From Stenotrophomonas sp. 57 (GTDB lineage Bacteria > Pseudomonadota > Gammaproteobacteria > Xanthomonadales > Xanthomonadaceae), in assembly GCF_030291075.1 (NCBI RefSeq), contig NZ_CP127407.1:2044001-2108000 (forward strand): a stretch of DNA of 64,000 nucleotides. The letters run 5' to 3'. A program made the position numbers and the translations under genes. Below the pieces are notes generated by a model, which had not been told where the DNA came from, searched no databases, and saw only the letters and a list, made by a program, of their open reading frames with translations. Below are positions 18,230-27,995 of the stretch, piece by piece; the first letter of the stretch is position 1, and every line of letters begins with the position of its first letter.

Positions 18230-20950
18230 ATGCAGGATCTGTTGGCACGCGTGAAGCGCCGGCTGGCGCAGCGTCCGGATTCGGAGCATGGCCAGGCCAT
18301 CGTACGGGTGGTGTTGATCTCGCTGATCCTGGTCTATGTGCTGCTGTCAGGCGCCCGCCTGCATCGGCTGGAGCAGTACCAGGGCGTGCTGGCCACGGTG
18401 CTGACCGGGTTGGGTCTGTCGCTGCTGCTGTTCGGCTGGTTGCTGTGGAAGCCGGAGCGCTGCGACCCGCGGCGGGTGGCCGGGATGCTGGCCGACTACG
18501 GGCTGATCGCGGTCGGCATGATCCAGATGGGCGAGCCACTGGCCTGGGTGTACGCAGTGGTGATGTGGGTGACAGTCGGTAATGGACTGCGTTTCGGGTC
18601 GCGTTACCTGGCCGCCGCCATCGTGCTGGCAATGGCCAGTTTCGGCACCACCGTGCTGCTGACGCCGTACTGGCAGGCGAACCTGGGCCTGGCCATTTCC
18701 CTGTGGCTGGGATTGCTGGCAGTGCCGCTGTGCTGTTCCTCCCTGCTGCGCCGAAGGATGCGACATCCGACCATGGATACCACCCCCGCCGTCACCGCAT
18801 CGCGTTCGCTGCTGGCCCGTTTCAAGCAGCGCCTGGCCGGGCGCGAGGACAGCGAGCATGCGCAGAACCTGATCCGCATCGTGATCACGGCGCTGTTCAT
18901 CAGCTACCTGGGCTGGCGTTCGCTGAGCGGTGGTGGCGAGGCGCTGACCACGACGTGGTTGATCCTGGCCTTCGAACTGACCATTTCCGCCGGTCTGTTG
19001 ACCGCGATCCTGATCAATCCGGGCGTGTCGCATGTGCGCCGGGTGATCGGCATGCTGACCGACTACACCTGCATGGCCTGGATCATGACCATCCAGGGCG
19101 AGCCGGCGGCACCGCTGTACGCGGTGATGCTGTGGGTGACGATCGGCAACGGCATGCGCTACGGCAGTACCTACCTGCGCGTGGCCACGGCCATGGGGTT
19201 CCTGGCGTTCCTGTGTACGGTGATGCTGTCGCCGTACTGGCGTGACCATGACTACCTGGGCTGGGGCCTGCTGCTGGGCCTGGGCGCGATCCCGCTGTAC
19301 TTCGACTCGTTGCTGCATGCGTTGACCCGCGCGGTGGCCGAAGCACGCCAGGCCAACGAAGCAAAGAGCCGCTTCCTGGCCAACATGAGCCATGAGTTCC
19401 GCACGCCGCTCAACGGCCTGGCGGGCATGACCGAAGTGCTGGCCACCACCCGACTGGACGATGAACAGCGCGAGTGCCTCAACACCATCCAGGCCTCGAC
19501 CCGCAGCCTGCTGGCGCTGGTGGAAGAGGTGCTGGACATCTCCGCGATCGAAGCCGGCAAGGTTCGCGTGGAGTGGCACGAGTTCGCGTTGGCCGACGTG
19601 CTGCAGGCGATCAACCTGATCCTGACGCCGCAGACCCGCTCCAAATCGCTGGATTACCGCGTGCAGGTGGACGAGAACGTGCCGCCACGGCTGCTCGGCG
19701 ATGCCGGGCACCTGCAGCAGATCCTGCTCAACCTGATGGGCAATGCGGTCAAGTTCACCGACAGCGGCTATGTCCATCTGCGCGTGTCCAGCCCCGATGC
19801 GCTCGGCAGCGAGCGGGTGCGCCTGCGTTTCGAGATCGTCGATACCGGCATCGGTGTGCCGGTGGCGTTGCGTGGCCGTCTGTTCAATGCCTTCGAGCAG
19901 GGCGATGTCGGCCTGGCCCGCCGGCACGAAGGCACCGGGCTGGGCACGGCCATCGCCAAGGGCCTGGTCGAATCGATGGGCGGCCAGGTCGGCTACGCGC
20001 CGAACAGTCCACGTGGCAGCGTGTTCTGGGTCGAGATCACGCTGGACGTCGCCGATGTTCCGGCGGTGCCGACCGCACCATCCGACGTGGCCGAAGCCGG
20101 CAATGTCATCGCGTTCTCCAACCCGTTCCTGCGTCACCGCGCGCGCGTGCGCAGCCTGCGCGTGCTGGTGGCTGACGACCACGAAGCCAACCGGATGGTG
20201 CTGCAGCGCCTTCTGGAGAAAGCGGGCCACAAGGTCACCTGCGTCAACGGCGGTGCCGAAGTGCTCGATGCACTCGAACAGGCCAGTTACGACGCGGCTA
20301 TCGTCGATCTGCACATGCCCGGCATGAGCGGCCTGGACCTGCTCAAGCAGTTGCGGGTGATGCAGGCCAGCGGCATGCCCTATGTGCCGGTGATGGTGCT
20401 CAGCGCCGATGTCACCCCCGAATCGATCCTGCGCTGCGAACAGGCCGGCGCGCGCGCGTTCCTGGCCAAGCCGGTGGTCGCCACCCGTCTGCTGGAGGTG
20501 CTGGCCGATGTGGCGGCCAACACCCGTGCCGAGTCCGGCATCCAGTCGGTGCCCGCGTTGCCGGTGGGCGAGGGCGTGCTCGATACCGCAGTACTGGACG
20601 AGCTGGCCTCGCTGGGTATGGGTGACGGCTTTGAGCGCAAATTCATCGACCAGTGCCTGGTGGATGTCGATGCGAGCATGGGCCAGCTGCAGGCCAGCGG
20701 TGAGCGCCAGGCCTGGGAGGACTTCCGCGAGCATGCCCACGCGCTGCGTGGCGTGGCGAGCAACCTGGGGCTCGTCCAGGTTGCCGCCTCCAGTGGCGAG
20801 ATCATGCGCATGCCGGACTGGCAGCTGAAAGGCGAGTGGAGCACCCGCCTCGGCAGTCTGGCGGCCGCCCTGCGCAACGGCAGGAATGCGCTGGCTGCCC
20901 GTAGTGCGGCAACGCCGCACCGCGATGACAGTGAGCGCAGCCCGATCTGA
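18230..20950 (+). CDS. rpfC: hybrid sensor histidine kinase RpfC with duplicated membrane sensor
   Basis: This encodes 906 residues and is the DSF sensor kinase. The N-terminal input region is unusually long: two homologous membrane modules (about 1-185 and 193-375), each with about five hydrophobic segments and the shared signature GEP-x4-YAV-x-MWVT-x-GNG. Then come the kinase core with phospho-His388 (NMSHEFRTPLNG), the ATPase (about 490-615), a receiver with Asp693 (DLHMPGMSG) and a C-terminal HPt with His837. S. maltophilia strains are known to carry either an RpfC with about ten transmembrane segments (RpfC-1) or about five (RpfC-2); this is the long form. ATG at 18230 follows the rpfG stop; a GTG at 18221 is possible. 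The gene runs towards rpfF with a 12-base gap. Confidence 0.96.
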   Translation: MQDLLARVKRRLAQRPDSEHGQAIVRVVLISLILVYVLLSGARLHRLEQYQGVLATVLTGLGLSLLLFGWLLWKPERCDPRRVAGMLADYGLIAVGMIQMGEPLAWVYAVVMWVTVGNGLRFGSRYLAAAIVLAMASFGTTVLLTPYWQANLGLAISLWLGLLAVPLCCSSLLRRRMRHPTMDTTPAVTASRSLLARFKQRLAGREDSEHAQNLIRIVITALFISYLGWRSLSGGGEALTTTWLILAFELTISAGLLTAILINPGVSHVRRVIGMLTDYTCMAWIMTIQGEPAAPLYAVMLWVTIGNGMRYGSTYLRVATAMGFLAFLCTVMLSPYWRDHDYLGWGLLLGLGAIPLYFDSLLHALTRAVAEARQANEAKSRFLANMSHEFRTPLNGLAGMTEVLATTRLDDEQRECLNTIQASTRSLLALVEEVLDISAIEAGKVRVEWHEFALADVLQAINLILTPQTRSKSLDYRVQVDENVPPRLLGDAGHLQQILLNLMGNAVKFTDSGYVHLRVSSPDALGSERVRLRFEIVDTGIGVPVALRGRLFNAFEQGDVGLARRHEGTGLGTAIAKGLVESMGGQVGYAPNSPRGSVFWVEITLDVADVPAVPTAPSDVAEAGNVIAFSNPFLRHRARVRSLRVLVADDHEANRMVLQRLLEKAGHKVTCVNGGAEVLDALEQASYDAAIVDLHMPGMSGLDLLKQLRVMQASGMPYVPVMVLSADVTPESILRCEQAGARAFLAKPVVATRLLEVLADVAANTRAESGIQSVPALPVGEGVLDTAVLDELASLGMGDGFERKFIDQCLVDVDASMGQLQASGERQAWEDFREHAHALRGVASNLGLVQVAASSGEIMRMPDWQLKGEWSTRLGSLAAALRNGRNALAARSAATPHRDDSERSPI

Positions 20951-20962
20951 ACCACCGGGCTG

Positions 20963-21832
20963 TCAGGCCGGGTCGCCATTGCGCCGGGCCTGCGCCCGCA
21001 CCAGGCGATCCATCGTGCGCAGGGACTTCTCGCCGAGCTGCATGGCGGTGTCCACCCAGATCTCGGTGATCCGCATCATTTCGTGCAGCGGCACCATGGT
21101 GGCGATCTCGTTGACCTCGCGCATCGCTGCCCAGGCGTGCGGGATGCGCTTGCTGTCCTTGATCACCTGTTCGACCGCGGCCACGCCTTCGCCGACCGGT
21201 ACCACGATGTCGACCAGGCCCATCTCCTTCAGTTGGCTGGCGGTGTAGAGATTGCCTTCCAGCATGATCTTCTCTGCCAGGCGCGGACTGATCCGCTGGC
21301 ACAGGAAGGAGTAGGCGCCCATGCCGGGGAACAGGTCGAAAAGCACCTCCGGCAGGCCCATCAGCACGCCTTCCTCGGCAATGATGGTGTGGCAGCTGAG
21401 GGCCGCCTCGAAGCCGCCTCCCAGCGCATTGCCCTGGACCAGGGCGATGCTGTGCGCGCGGGCGCCCAGCCCGGCATGGAAGGCATGCACCCCGCGCACG
21501 CAGCGCTGGGCGTAGTCGAGCAGGCGAGCGCGATCGCCTTCACGGATCAGGCGGCAGAACAGCTCAAGATCGCCACCCAGGTTGAATACGTCGCTGTCCG
21601 AGGCCAGAACGACATGGGGGGACAGGACGTGCGAGGCGCTGAGGCGATCGCCCAGTTCGCGCTGGTAATCGACGATGTCATCCACCAGGCGTGAGGCAAA
21701 GCACGGCCGCCCCGGCTGGTTGACCAGATTGGCATGCATGTGGATCCAGTAGACATCCCGCTCGGGTTCTTCGGTAATGCGCAGGGTGGGGTGCTGCGAG
21801 GGGCGGGTGATGATGGGGCGTACTGCGGACAT
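20963..21832 (-). CDS. rpfF: DSF synthase RpfF (crotonase family)
   Basis: This encodes 289 residues. RpfF acts on acyl-ACP as a dehydratase and thioesterase to release the cis-2-unsaturated fatty acid DSF. The two catalytic glutamates known from Xanthomonas (Glu141 and Glu161 there) correspond to Glu142 (GGGFEAALS) and Glu162 (LPEVLFDLFPG), both present. In S. maltophilia two alleles exist, each linked to one RpfC type; linkage to the long RpfC marks this as rpfF-1. The start at 21832 has a GGAG-like RBS. The gene converges on rpfC, and a strong terminator (21974-22004) lies between it and upstream rpfB, implying its own promoter in 21833-21970. Confidence 0.95.
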   Translation of the reverse strand: MSAVRPIITRPSQHPTLRITEEPERDVYWIHMHANLVNQPGRPCFASRLVDDIVDYQRELGDRLSASHVLSPHVVLASDSDVFNLGGDLELFCRLIREGDRARLLDYAQRCVRGVHAFHAGLGARAHSIALVQGNALGGGFEAALSCHTIIAEEGVLMGLPEVLFDLFPGMGAYSFLCQRISPRLAEKIMLEGNLYTASQLKEMGLVDIVVPVGEGVAAVEQVIKDSKRIPHAWAAMREVNEIATMVPLHEMMRITEIWVDTAMQLGEKSLRTMDRLVRAQARRNGDPA

Positions 21833-21973
21833 GGGAGTTCTCCGTATGACCGTCCGGCCAACCGCAGAGCGGACGGAGATGGGTGAGGGGGTGAGCTGAA
21901 CGTGCGGCGGCGACTGATTCTATGCACCCGTCGTGAACCGCCCGCAAGCGCTGTACCGGCCCTGTTCCGGCAA

Positions 21974-22004
21974 CAAAAAAGGCCCCGCTGTCGCCGGCGA
22001 GGCC
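21974..22004 (-). terminator. intrinsic terminator after rpfB, before rpfF
   Basis: On the minus strand GGCCTCGC and GCGGGGCC form an eight-base stem (one G-U pair) with an eight-base loop, followed by TTTTTTG. It ends rpfB transcription about 140 bases before the rpfF start. Confidence 0.8.
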
Positions 22005-22032
22005 CCTGGAATCTCCCTTCGCCCTGAAACCC

Positions 22033-23709
22033 TTACGGGGCGGGCGTATCACGTAGCTCGCGACGGAGAATCTTGCCGACATTGGTCTTCGGCAGCTCTT
22101 TTCGGAATTCGACGATTCTGGGGTGCTTGTAACCGGTCAGGTTTGCCCGGGCATGCTCCTTGACCATTTCGGCGGTCAGGTTCGGATCCTTCTTCACGAT
22201 CACGACCTTGACCACCTCGCCGGACTTTTCGTCCGGGACGCCGACGGCGGCCACTTCCAGCACGCCCGGCATCATCGCGATGACGTCTTCCACTTCGTTC
22301 GGATACACGTTGAATCCGGACACCAGGATCATGTCCTTCTTGCGGTCGACGATGTAGAAGAAGCCCTGCTCATCCATTTTCGCCATGTCGCCGGTGTGCA
22401 GCCAGCCGTCGGCGTCGATGGCCTTGTCGGTTTCCTCGGGGCGCTGCCAGTAGCCCTTCATCACCTGCGGGCCCTTGATGCACAGCTCGCCCACCTCGCC
22501 CAGCGACAGGATGTTGCCGTTGTCGTCCTTGATGCAGGCATCGGTGGACGGGATCGGCAGGCCGATCGAGCCGTTGTACTCGGGCAGGGTGAGCGGGTTG
22601 ATGCACGCCGCCGGCGAGGTCTCGGTCAGGCCATAGGCCTCGACCAGGGTGACGCCGGTGGTCTTCTTCCAACGTTCGGCCACCGCGCGCTGCACGGCCA
22701 TGCCGCCGCCCAGGGTGAACTTGACCGAGGAGAAGTCGATCTGGTCGAAGCCGGGTGTGTTGAGCAGGCCGTTGAACAGCGTGTTGACGCCGGTGATGGC
22801 GGTGAAGCGGGTGCCCTTCAGCTCCTTGACGAAGCCCTTCATGTCGCGCGGATTGGTGATCAGGTGGTTGCAGCCACCGAACTTCATGAACACCAGGCCG
22901 TTCGCCGTCAATGCAAAGATGTGGTACAGCGGCAGGGCAGTGATGATCACTTCCTTGCCCGGCTCGATGCCCGAGGTCGACAGCCACGCCGACGCCTGCT
23001 GCATGTTGGCGATCAGGTTGCGGTTGGTCAGCATCGCACCCTTGGCCACGCCGGTGGTACCGCCGGTGTACTGCAGGAAGGCGATGTCGTCGTGGTCGAT
23101 CTCGACCGGCGGCAGCGTGTGGTGGCTGCCCAGCCTGAGCGCCTGCCTGAAGCGGACCGCGCCCTTGATGCTGTAATTGGGCACCATCTTCTTGATGTAC
23201 TTCAGCACGAAGTTGACGATCGCGCCCTTGGCGCCAAGCAGGTCGCCCAGGCCGGTGGTGATCACGTGCTTGACCGGCGTGTCGGCGATGACCTGCTGGA
23301 CGGTGTCGCCGAAGTTGTCGACCACCACCAGCGCGGTCACGCCGGCATCGACCAGCTGGTGCTTCAGCTCGCGCGCGGTGTACAGCGGGTTGACGTTGAC
23401 CACGGTGAGCCCGGCGCGCAGCACGCCGAAGGTGGCCACGGGGTACTGCAGGCAGTTGGGCATCATCAGGGCGACGCGGTCACCCTTCTTGAGCTTGAGC
23501 TCACCCAGAAGGTAGGCCGCGAACCGGGTGACCAGCGCATCGGTTTCACCGTAGGTGAGTACCTTGCCGAAGCTGGAGTAGGCGGGACGGTCGCGGAATT
23601 TCGCGACGGACGCGTCGAAGACCGAAGCTACCGAATGGAACTCGTTGACGTCGATCTCGGCGGGAACGCCTTTCGGATAGCTCTGCAGCCAGGGACGATC
23701 CAGACTCAT
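22033..23709 (-). CDS. rpfB: long-chain fatty acyl-CoA ligase RpfB (FadD type)
   Basis: This encodes 558 residues. It activates free fatty acids to acyl-CoA with ATP and, in Xanthomonas, takes part in DSF turnover as well as beta-oxidation. The AMP-binding signature YTGGTTGVAKGAMLTNRN, the VEAYGLTETSP block and the C-terminal GWLHTGDMAKMDEQG and DRKKDMILVSGFNVYP motifs are all present. The ATG at 23709 (MSLDRPWLQ) has a strong GGAGGGG RBS; the longer in-frame extension runs back through a REP region into betA and is not real. An intrinsic terminator follows, so it is separated from rpfF despite their shared direction. Confidence 0.95.
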   Translation of the reverse strand: MSLDRPWLQSYPKGVPAEIDVNEFHSVASVFDASVAKFRDRPAYSSFGKVLTYGETDALVTRFAAYLLGELKLKKGDRVALMMPNCLQYPVATFGVLRAGLTVVNVNPLYTARELKHQLVDAGVTALVVVDNFGDTVQQVIADTPVKHVITTGLGDLLGAKGAIVNFVLKYIKKMVPNYSIKGAVRFRQALRLGSHHTLPPVEIDHDDIAFLQYTGGTTGVAKGAMLTNRNLIANMQQASAWLSTSGIEPGKEVIITALPLYHIFALTANGLVFMKFGGCNHLITNPRDMKGFVKELKGTRFTAITGVNTLFNGLLNTPGFDQIDFSSVKFTLGGGMAVQRAVAERWKKTTGVTLVEAYGLTETSPAACINPLTLPEYNGSIGLPIPSTDACIKDDNGNILSLGEVGELCIKGPQVMKGYWQRPEETDKAIDADGWLHTGDMAKMDEQGFFYIVDRKKDMILVSGFNVYPNEVEDVIAMMPGVLEVAAVGVPDEKSGEVVKVVIVKKDPNLTAEMVKEHARANLTGYKHPRIVEFRKELPKTNVGKILRRELRDTPAP

Positions 23710-23830
23710 ATTCCCCCTCCAGGAATCGTGATGTATTAGGTTCCGGCCCTGAGCGTATCGACAATGGCCGTTCATTGCAGCATACCCCGCCGTAGGGAAA
23801 ACGCGAAGAGGGGTTTGCGGCGCGGCAAGG

Positions 23831-23905
23831 GTGGGTGCCGACCTTGGTCGGCACAGGATTGCGAGGGGGGGCTGTGGAGGCGTGCCCACCAAGGTGGGCA
23901 CCCAC
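23831..23905. repeat. two REP hairpins between rpfB and betA
   Basis: Unit 1 is GTGGGTGCCGACC followed by GGTCGGCAC (23831-23854). Unit 2 is CGTGCCCACCAAGGTGGGCA followed by CCCAC (23881-23905). Both are the GTGCC-cored REP type common in Stenotrophomonas. The rest of the 233-base gap is the rpfB leader. Confidence 0.75.
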
Positions 23906-23942
23906 ATGGAGGCGGGGGAGGCCGCGTAGCGAGGCGTCTGCG

Positions 23943-25625
23943 TCAGTCCTGCTTGCGCACCGGTGCACCATTGGCCTTGTAGTACGGCGCGGTGCTGCGG
24001 GGCAGCGGGGTGCGGCCGCGGATCACGTCGGCCAGCTTCTCGGCCATCATGATGGTCGGCGCGTTGAGGTTGCCGGTCACCACCTGCGGCATGATCGAGG
24101 CATCGACGATGCGCAGGCCTTCCAGGCCGTGCACGCGGCCCTGGCCATCGACCACCGCCATCGGGTCGTCGGCATGGCCCATCTTGTTCGAGCACGACGG
24201 GTGGTAGGCGGTCTCGGCATGTTCACGGACGAACGCATCGATCTGCGCATCGGTCTGCAATGCGCTGCCCGGGGAGATCTCGCGGCCGCTGTACGGTGCC
24301 AGCGCCGGCTGCGCGAAGATCTCGCGGGTGATGCGGATCGCCGCACGGAACTCGCGCCAGTCCTGGTCGTGCGACATGTAGTTGAACAGGATGCTCGGAT
24401 GTTCGCGCGGATCCTTCGAGCGCACGTGGATGCGGCCGCGGCTGGGCGAGCGCATGGAACCGACGTGCATCTGGAAGCTGTGCGCCTTGATCGGGTTGGA
24501 GCCGTTGTAATTGATCGCCACCGGCAGGAAGTGGTACTGCAGGTTCGGCCAGTCGAACTCGGCGTCGCTGCGGATGAAGCCACCGGCCTCGAACTGGTTG
24601 CTGGCGCCGATGCCGGTGCCCAGGAACAGCCACTCGGCACCGATCGCCGGCTGGTTGTACAGCTTCAGTGCCGGGGCCAGCGACACCGGCTTCTTGCACT
24701 CGTACTGCAGGTACATCTCAAGGTGGTCCTGCAGGTTGGCGCCGACACCTGGCAGGTGGTGCACCAGCTCGATGTCCAGGCTGCGCAGCAGGTCGGCCGG
24801 GCCGACGCCCGAGCGCTGCAGGATCTGCGGCGAGGCGATGGCGCCGCCGCACAGCAGCACTTCGCGGCGGGCAGTGGCACGCTGCGGCTGGTCGTTGTGC
24901 AGCCACTGCACGCCCACCGCACGCTTGCCCGAGAACAGGATGCGGTCGGTCAGCGCGTGGGTGACGATGGTCAGGTTCGGGCGCGGCTTGGCCAGGTCCA
25001 GGTAGCCGCGGGCGGTGCTGGAACGACGGCCCTTCGGGGTCACCGTGCGGTCCATCGGGCCGAAGCCTTCCTGCTGGTAGCCGTTGAGGTCGTCGGTGCG
25101 CGGGTAGCCGGCCTGTACGCCGGCTTCGACCATTGCAGCGAACAGCTCGTTGTTGCCGGCCTTCGGCGTGGTCACGCGCAGCGGGCCGTCGCCACCATGG
25201 TAGTCATTGGGGCCGATGTCGCGGGTTTCCGCCTTGCGGAAGTACGGCAGGCAGTCCAGGTAGGTCCAGTCTTCCAGGCCCGGCATGCTGGCCCAGTTGT
25301 CGTAGTCCATTGCATTGCCGCGGATGTAGCACATGCCGTTGATCAGCGACGAGCCGCCCAGGCCCTTGCCGCGGCCGCAGTCCATGCGGCGGTTGTTCAT
25401 GAAGGGCTCCGGATCGGTCTTGTACGCCCAGTTGTAGCGCTTGCCCTGCAGCGGGAAAGCCAGTGCCGCCGGCATCTGGGTACGGAAGTCGAGCCGGTAG
25501 TCCGGGCCACCGGCTTCCAGCAGCAGCACGCTGACATCGGCATCTTCAGTGAGGCGGGTGGCCAGCACGTTGCCGGCCGAACCGGCGCCGATGATGATGT
25601 AGTCGTACTCGTTATGGGTGCTCAT
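23943..25625 (-). CDS. betA: choline dehydrogenase
   Basis: This encodes 560 residues. It is an FAD-dependent GMC oxidoreductase that oxidises choline to betaine aldehyde, probably at the inner membrane face. The N-terminal dinucleotide-binding motif ([13 protein letters not shown]), the GMC signature [15 protein letters not shown] and the C-terminal [10 protein letters not shown] and [13 protein letters not shown] active-site region are present. Starting codon 25625 gives [15 protein letters not shown], the family N-terminus. It is last in the betI-betB-betA row and 99 bases after betB. With betB it makes the osmoprotectant glycine betaine, and BetI should repress the row when choline is absent. 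Confidence 0.95.
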   Translation of the reverse strand: MSTHNEYDYIIIGAGSAGNVLATRLTEDADVSVLLLEAGGPDYRLDFRTQMPAALAFPLQGKRYNWAYKTDPEPFMNNRRMDCGRGKGLGGSSLINGMCYIRGNAMDYDNWASMPGLEDWTYLDCLPYFRKAETRDIGPNDYHGGDGPLRVTTPKAGNNELFAAMVEAGVQAGYPRTDDLNGYQQEGFGPMDRTVTPKGRRSSTARGYLDLAKPRPNLTIVTHALTDRILFSGKRAVGVQWLHNDQPQRATARREVLLCGGAIASPQILQRSGVGPADLLRSLDIELVHHLPGVGANLQDHLEMYLQYECKKPVSLAPALKLYNQPAIGAEWLFLGTGIGASNQFEAGGFIRSDAEFDWPNLQYHFLPVAINYNGSNPIKAHSFQMHVGSMRSPSRGRIHVRSKDPREHPSILFNYMSHDQDWREFRAAIRITREIFAQPALAPYSGREISPGSALQTDAQIDAFVREHAETAYHPSCSNKMGHADDPMAVVDGQGRVHGLEGLRIVDASIMPQVVTGNLNAPTIMMAEKLADVIRGRTPLPRSTAPYYKANGAPVRKQD

Positions 25626-25724
25626 GGGTGTCTCCTGCAGGCCGGGGCGCGCTGCATGCAGGCGTCCCGGCGGAATGTCGGATCGGCACGATGGCCGGAC
25701 GATGGGGTGCGCAGGGCGCGCCGG

Positions 25725-27197
25725 TCAGAACACGCTGGCGTAGTCGCCCAGCTCGACCTGCACCGACTTGATGCGGGTGTAGTGGCCGAGGGTGGAGATG
25801 CCGTTTTCGCGGCCGACGCCGGATTCCTTGTAGCCGCCCACCGGCATTTCGGCCGGCGATTCGCCCCAGGTGTTGATCCAGCAGATGCCGGCTTCCAGGC
25901 GGTGGATGATGCGATGGGCGCGGCTGACGTCCTTGCTGACCACGCCGGCGGCCAGGCCGAAGGTGGTGTCGTTGGCGCGGCGCACCACTTCGTCCTCGTC
26001 GTCGTAGGCGAGGATGCTCATCACCGGCCCGAAGATCTCTTCGCGGACAATCGTCATGTCATCGCGGCAGTCGGAGAACACGGTCGGCAGCACGTAGGCG
26101 CCATTGGCCAGCGCGCCTTCGGTGGCACGGCCGCCGCCGGTCAGCAGGCGGGCGCCTTCGGCCTTGCCGCTCTCGATGTAGCGCAGCACGTTCTCCATGT
26201 GCGGGAAGCTGGTCAGCGGCCCGAAGTTGGTCTCGGCGGCCATCGGGTCGCCAATGCGGATGCGCTTGACGCGCTCGACGACAGCGGCTTCGAACGCGGC
26301 CAGCATGCTGCGCGGCACGAACACGCGGGTGCCGTTGGTGCAGACCTGGCCGGAGCTGAAGAAGTTGGCCATCACCGCGATGTCGGCGGCGCGGTCCAGG
26401 TCGGCGTCATCGCAGATCACCAGCGGCGACTTGCCGCCAAGCTCCATGGTCACTTCCTTCAGCGACGAAGACGCGGCGCTGGCCATCACCTTCTTGCCGG
26501 TGGCGACGCCGCCGGTGAAGGAGATCTTCTCGATCACCGGGTGCTCGGTCAGCCACTGGCCGATCTCGCGGCCCGGGCCCTGCACCACGTTGAACACGCC
26601 GGCCGGCACGCCGGCTTCGGTGTAGATCTCGGCCAGCCGGATCGCGGTCAGCGGGGTCACTTCGGACGGCTTGAACACCATCGCGTTGCCGGCGGCCAGG
26701 GCCGGGGCCGACTTCCACATGGCGATCTGGATCGGGTAGTTCCAGGCGCCGATGCCGGCGACCACGCCGAGCGGCTCGCGGCGGGTGTAGAAGAAGCTCG
26801 ATTCGCGCAGCGGCAGCTGGATGCCTTCGATGGCGGTGGCCAGGCCGGCGTAGTACTCGACCACGTCCGCGCCGGTGACGATGTCCACGGTGGTGGTCTC
26901 GGCCAGTGCCTTGCCGGTGTCCAGGGTTTCCAGGTGGGCCAGCTCGTCGTTGCGCTCGCGCAGGATCTCAACGGCGCGGCGCAGGATGCGCGAGCGCTCC
27001 ATCGCGGTCATCGCTGCCCACACCTTCTGGCCTTCGGCCGCGCTCTGCACGGCGCGCTCGACGTCGGCCTGGCTGGCGACCTGCACCTCGGCGATCACCT
27101 CACCGGTGGCCGGGTTGACGCTCTTGAAGGTCTTGCCGCTGGTGGCGTCGACGCGCTGGCCGTGGATGTAGAGCTGTTGGACGGGCAGGGTGGTCAT
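25725..27197 (-). CDS. betB: betaine aldehyde dehydrogenase
   Basis: This encodes 490 residues, the BetB length. It oxidises betaine aldehyde to glycine betaine with NAD(P)+. The catalytic Cys is in [14 protein letters not shown], the Glu in [10 protein letters not shown], and the nucleotide-binding turn is [11 protein letters not shown]. The ATG at 27197 ([16 protein letters not shown]) has an AAGGAG RBS; the longer open frame overlaps betI's coding strand and lacks family character. It lies 38 bases downstream of betI and upstream of betA, matching the common betIBA order. Confidence 0.95.
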   Translation of the reverse strand: MTTLPVQQLYIHGQRVDATSGKTFKSVNPATGEVIAEVQVASQADVERAVQSAAEGQKVWAAMTAMERSRILRRAVEILRERNDELAHLETLDTGKALAETTTVDIVTGADVVEYYAGLATAIEGIQLPLRESSFFYTRREPLGVVAGIGAWNYPIQIAMWKSAPALAAGNAMVFKPSEVTPLTAIRLAEIYTEAGVPAGVFNVVQGPGREIGQWLTEHPVIEKISFTGGVATGKKVMASAASSSLKEVTMELGGKSPLVICDDADLDRAADIAVMANFFSSGQVCTNGTRVFVPRSMLAAFEAAVVERVKRIRIGDPMAAETNFGPLTSFPHMENVLRYIESGKAEGARLLTGGGRATEGALANGAYVLPTVFSDCRDDMTIVREEIFGPVMSILAYDDEDEVVRRANDTTFGLAAGVVSKDVSRAHRIIHRLEAGICWINTWGESPAEMPVGGYKESGVGRENGISTLGHYTRIKSVQVELGDYASVF

Positions 27198-27235
27198 GGG
27201 GCGTACTCCTTGGAAGGGGGCGGGTGCTGAAGCGC

Positions 27236-27826
27236 TTATAGCGCGTCGGCCTGCAACTGGAAGTCGATGTAACCGTAAGCGATGCGCCGTGATTTCTCGG
27301 CGTTGAACTGGCCGCCGACCAGGCTGCCGCGCAGCCACAGGCCGTCGATCATCGCGGCCAGGCCGCGGGCGGCCAGGCGGGCCTGCGGGTGGGGCAGCAG
27401 GCGGTTGAACTGGTGGCACAGGTTGGAGAACAGGCGCTGGTCGTTGGCGCGCTGCAGCCGGGCCAGTTCCGGCTGGTGCATGCTGGCTGCCCAGAAGGTG
27501 AGCCAGACGCGCATCGCGGTGCCGTTGATCTGGCTGTCGTCGAAGTTGCCATCGACGATGGCGCGCAGCTGGTCGCGCGGGTCATCGCCAACGTTGGCGC
27601 GGTAGCGGGCGACGGCGTCCTTCAGTTCGCGCAGGATCTGCCGCATGGCAGCATTGAGCAGCCCGTCCTTGTCGCCGAAGTAGTGGGCGACGATGCCGCT
27701 GGACAGCCCGGCTTTCCTGGCGATGGTGGCGACGGTCGCATCGGCCATGCCGATCTCGTCAATGGTCTGGAAAGTGGCCCGGATCAGCTGTTCGCGCCGT
27801 ACCGGTTCCACGCCTTTCTTCGGCAT
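27236..27826 (-). CDS. betI: choline-responsive repressor BetI (TetR family)
   Basis: This encodes 196 residues, as expected for BetI. The N-terminal helix-turn-helix (about 12-60, with [21 protein letters not shown]) begins after [18 protein letters not shown], the BetI hallmark. The larger domain should bind choline and release DNA. The ATG at 27826 gives the family N-terminus; an upstream in-frame start would run through the palindromic operator. That perfect 28-base palindrome (27879-27906) lies between betI and the divergent transporter, so BetI probably represses both directions. Confidence 0.94.
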   Translation of the reverse strand: MPKKGVEPVRREQLIRATFQTIDEIGMADATVATIARKAGLSSGIVAHYFGDKDGLLNAAMRQILRELKDAVARYRANVGDDPRDQLRAIVDGNFDDSQINGTAMRVWLTFWAASMHQPELARLQRANDQRLFSNLCHQFNRLLPHPQARLAARGLAAMIDGLWLRGSLVGGQFNAEKSRRIAYGYIDFQLQADAL

Positions 27827-27878
27827 TGTCTCTCCACGGATTGCGACCCGAAGGATCGGGCTGCCCAGCATTATGCTT

Positions 27879-27906
27879 TTTATTGATTGAACGTTCAATC
27901 AATAAA
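27879..27906. promoter_or_regulatory. BetI operator candidate, perfect 28-bp palindrome
   Basis: The left half is TTTATTGATTGAAC and the right half is its exact inverse complement. The core TTGAACGTTCAA is close to the known E. coli BetI-binding sequence (TTGAACGTCCAAT). It sits in the divergent betI-betT promoter region, 53 bases before the betI start and 90 before the transporter gene. Confidence 0.85.
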
Positions 27907-27995
27907 CCCTAGGATGCGCTCGCGCCCCACGCCATGGGCCCGGTTTACCGGTCCGGCCCCGCCCATGTGCTCCCCCGGACTGATGAGACGATCCC

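Noticed and set aside
23835..27230. A 1131-codon open frame on the plus strand opposite betA and betB
   Set aside because: Composition is His/Gln/Arg/Val-rich as expected for antisense shadow; betA and betB are unambiguous on the minus strand.
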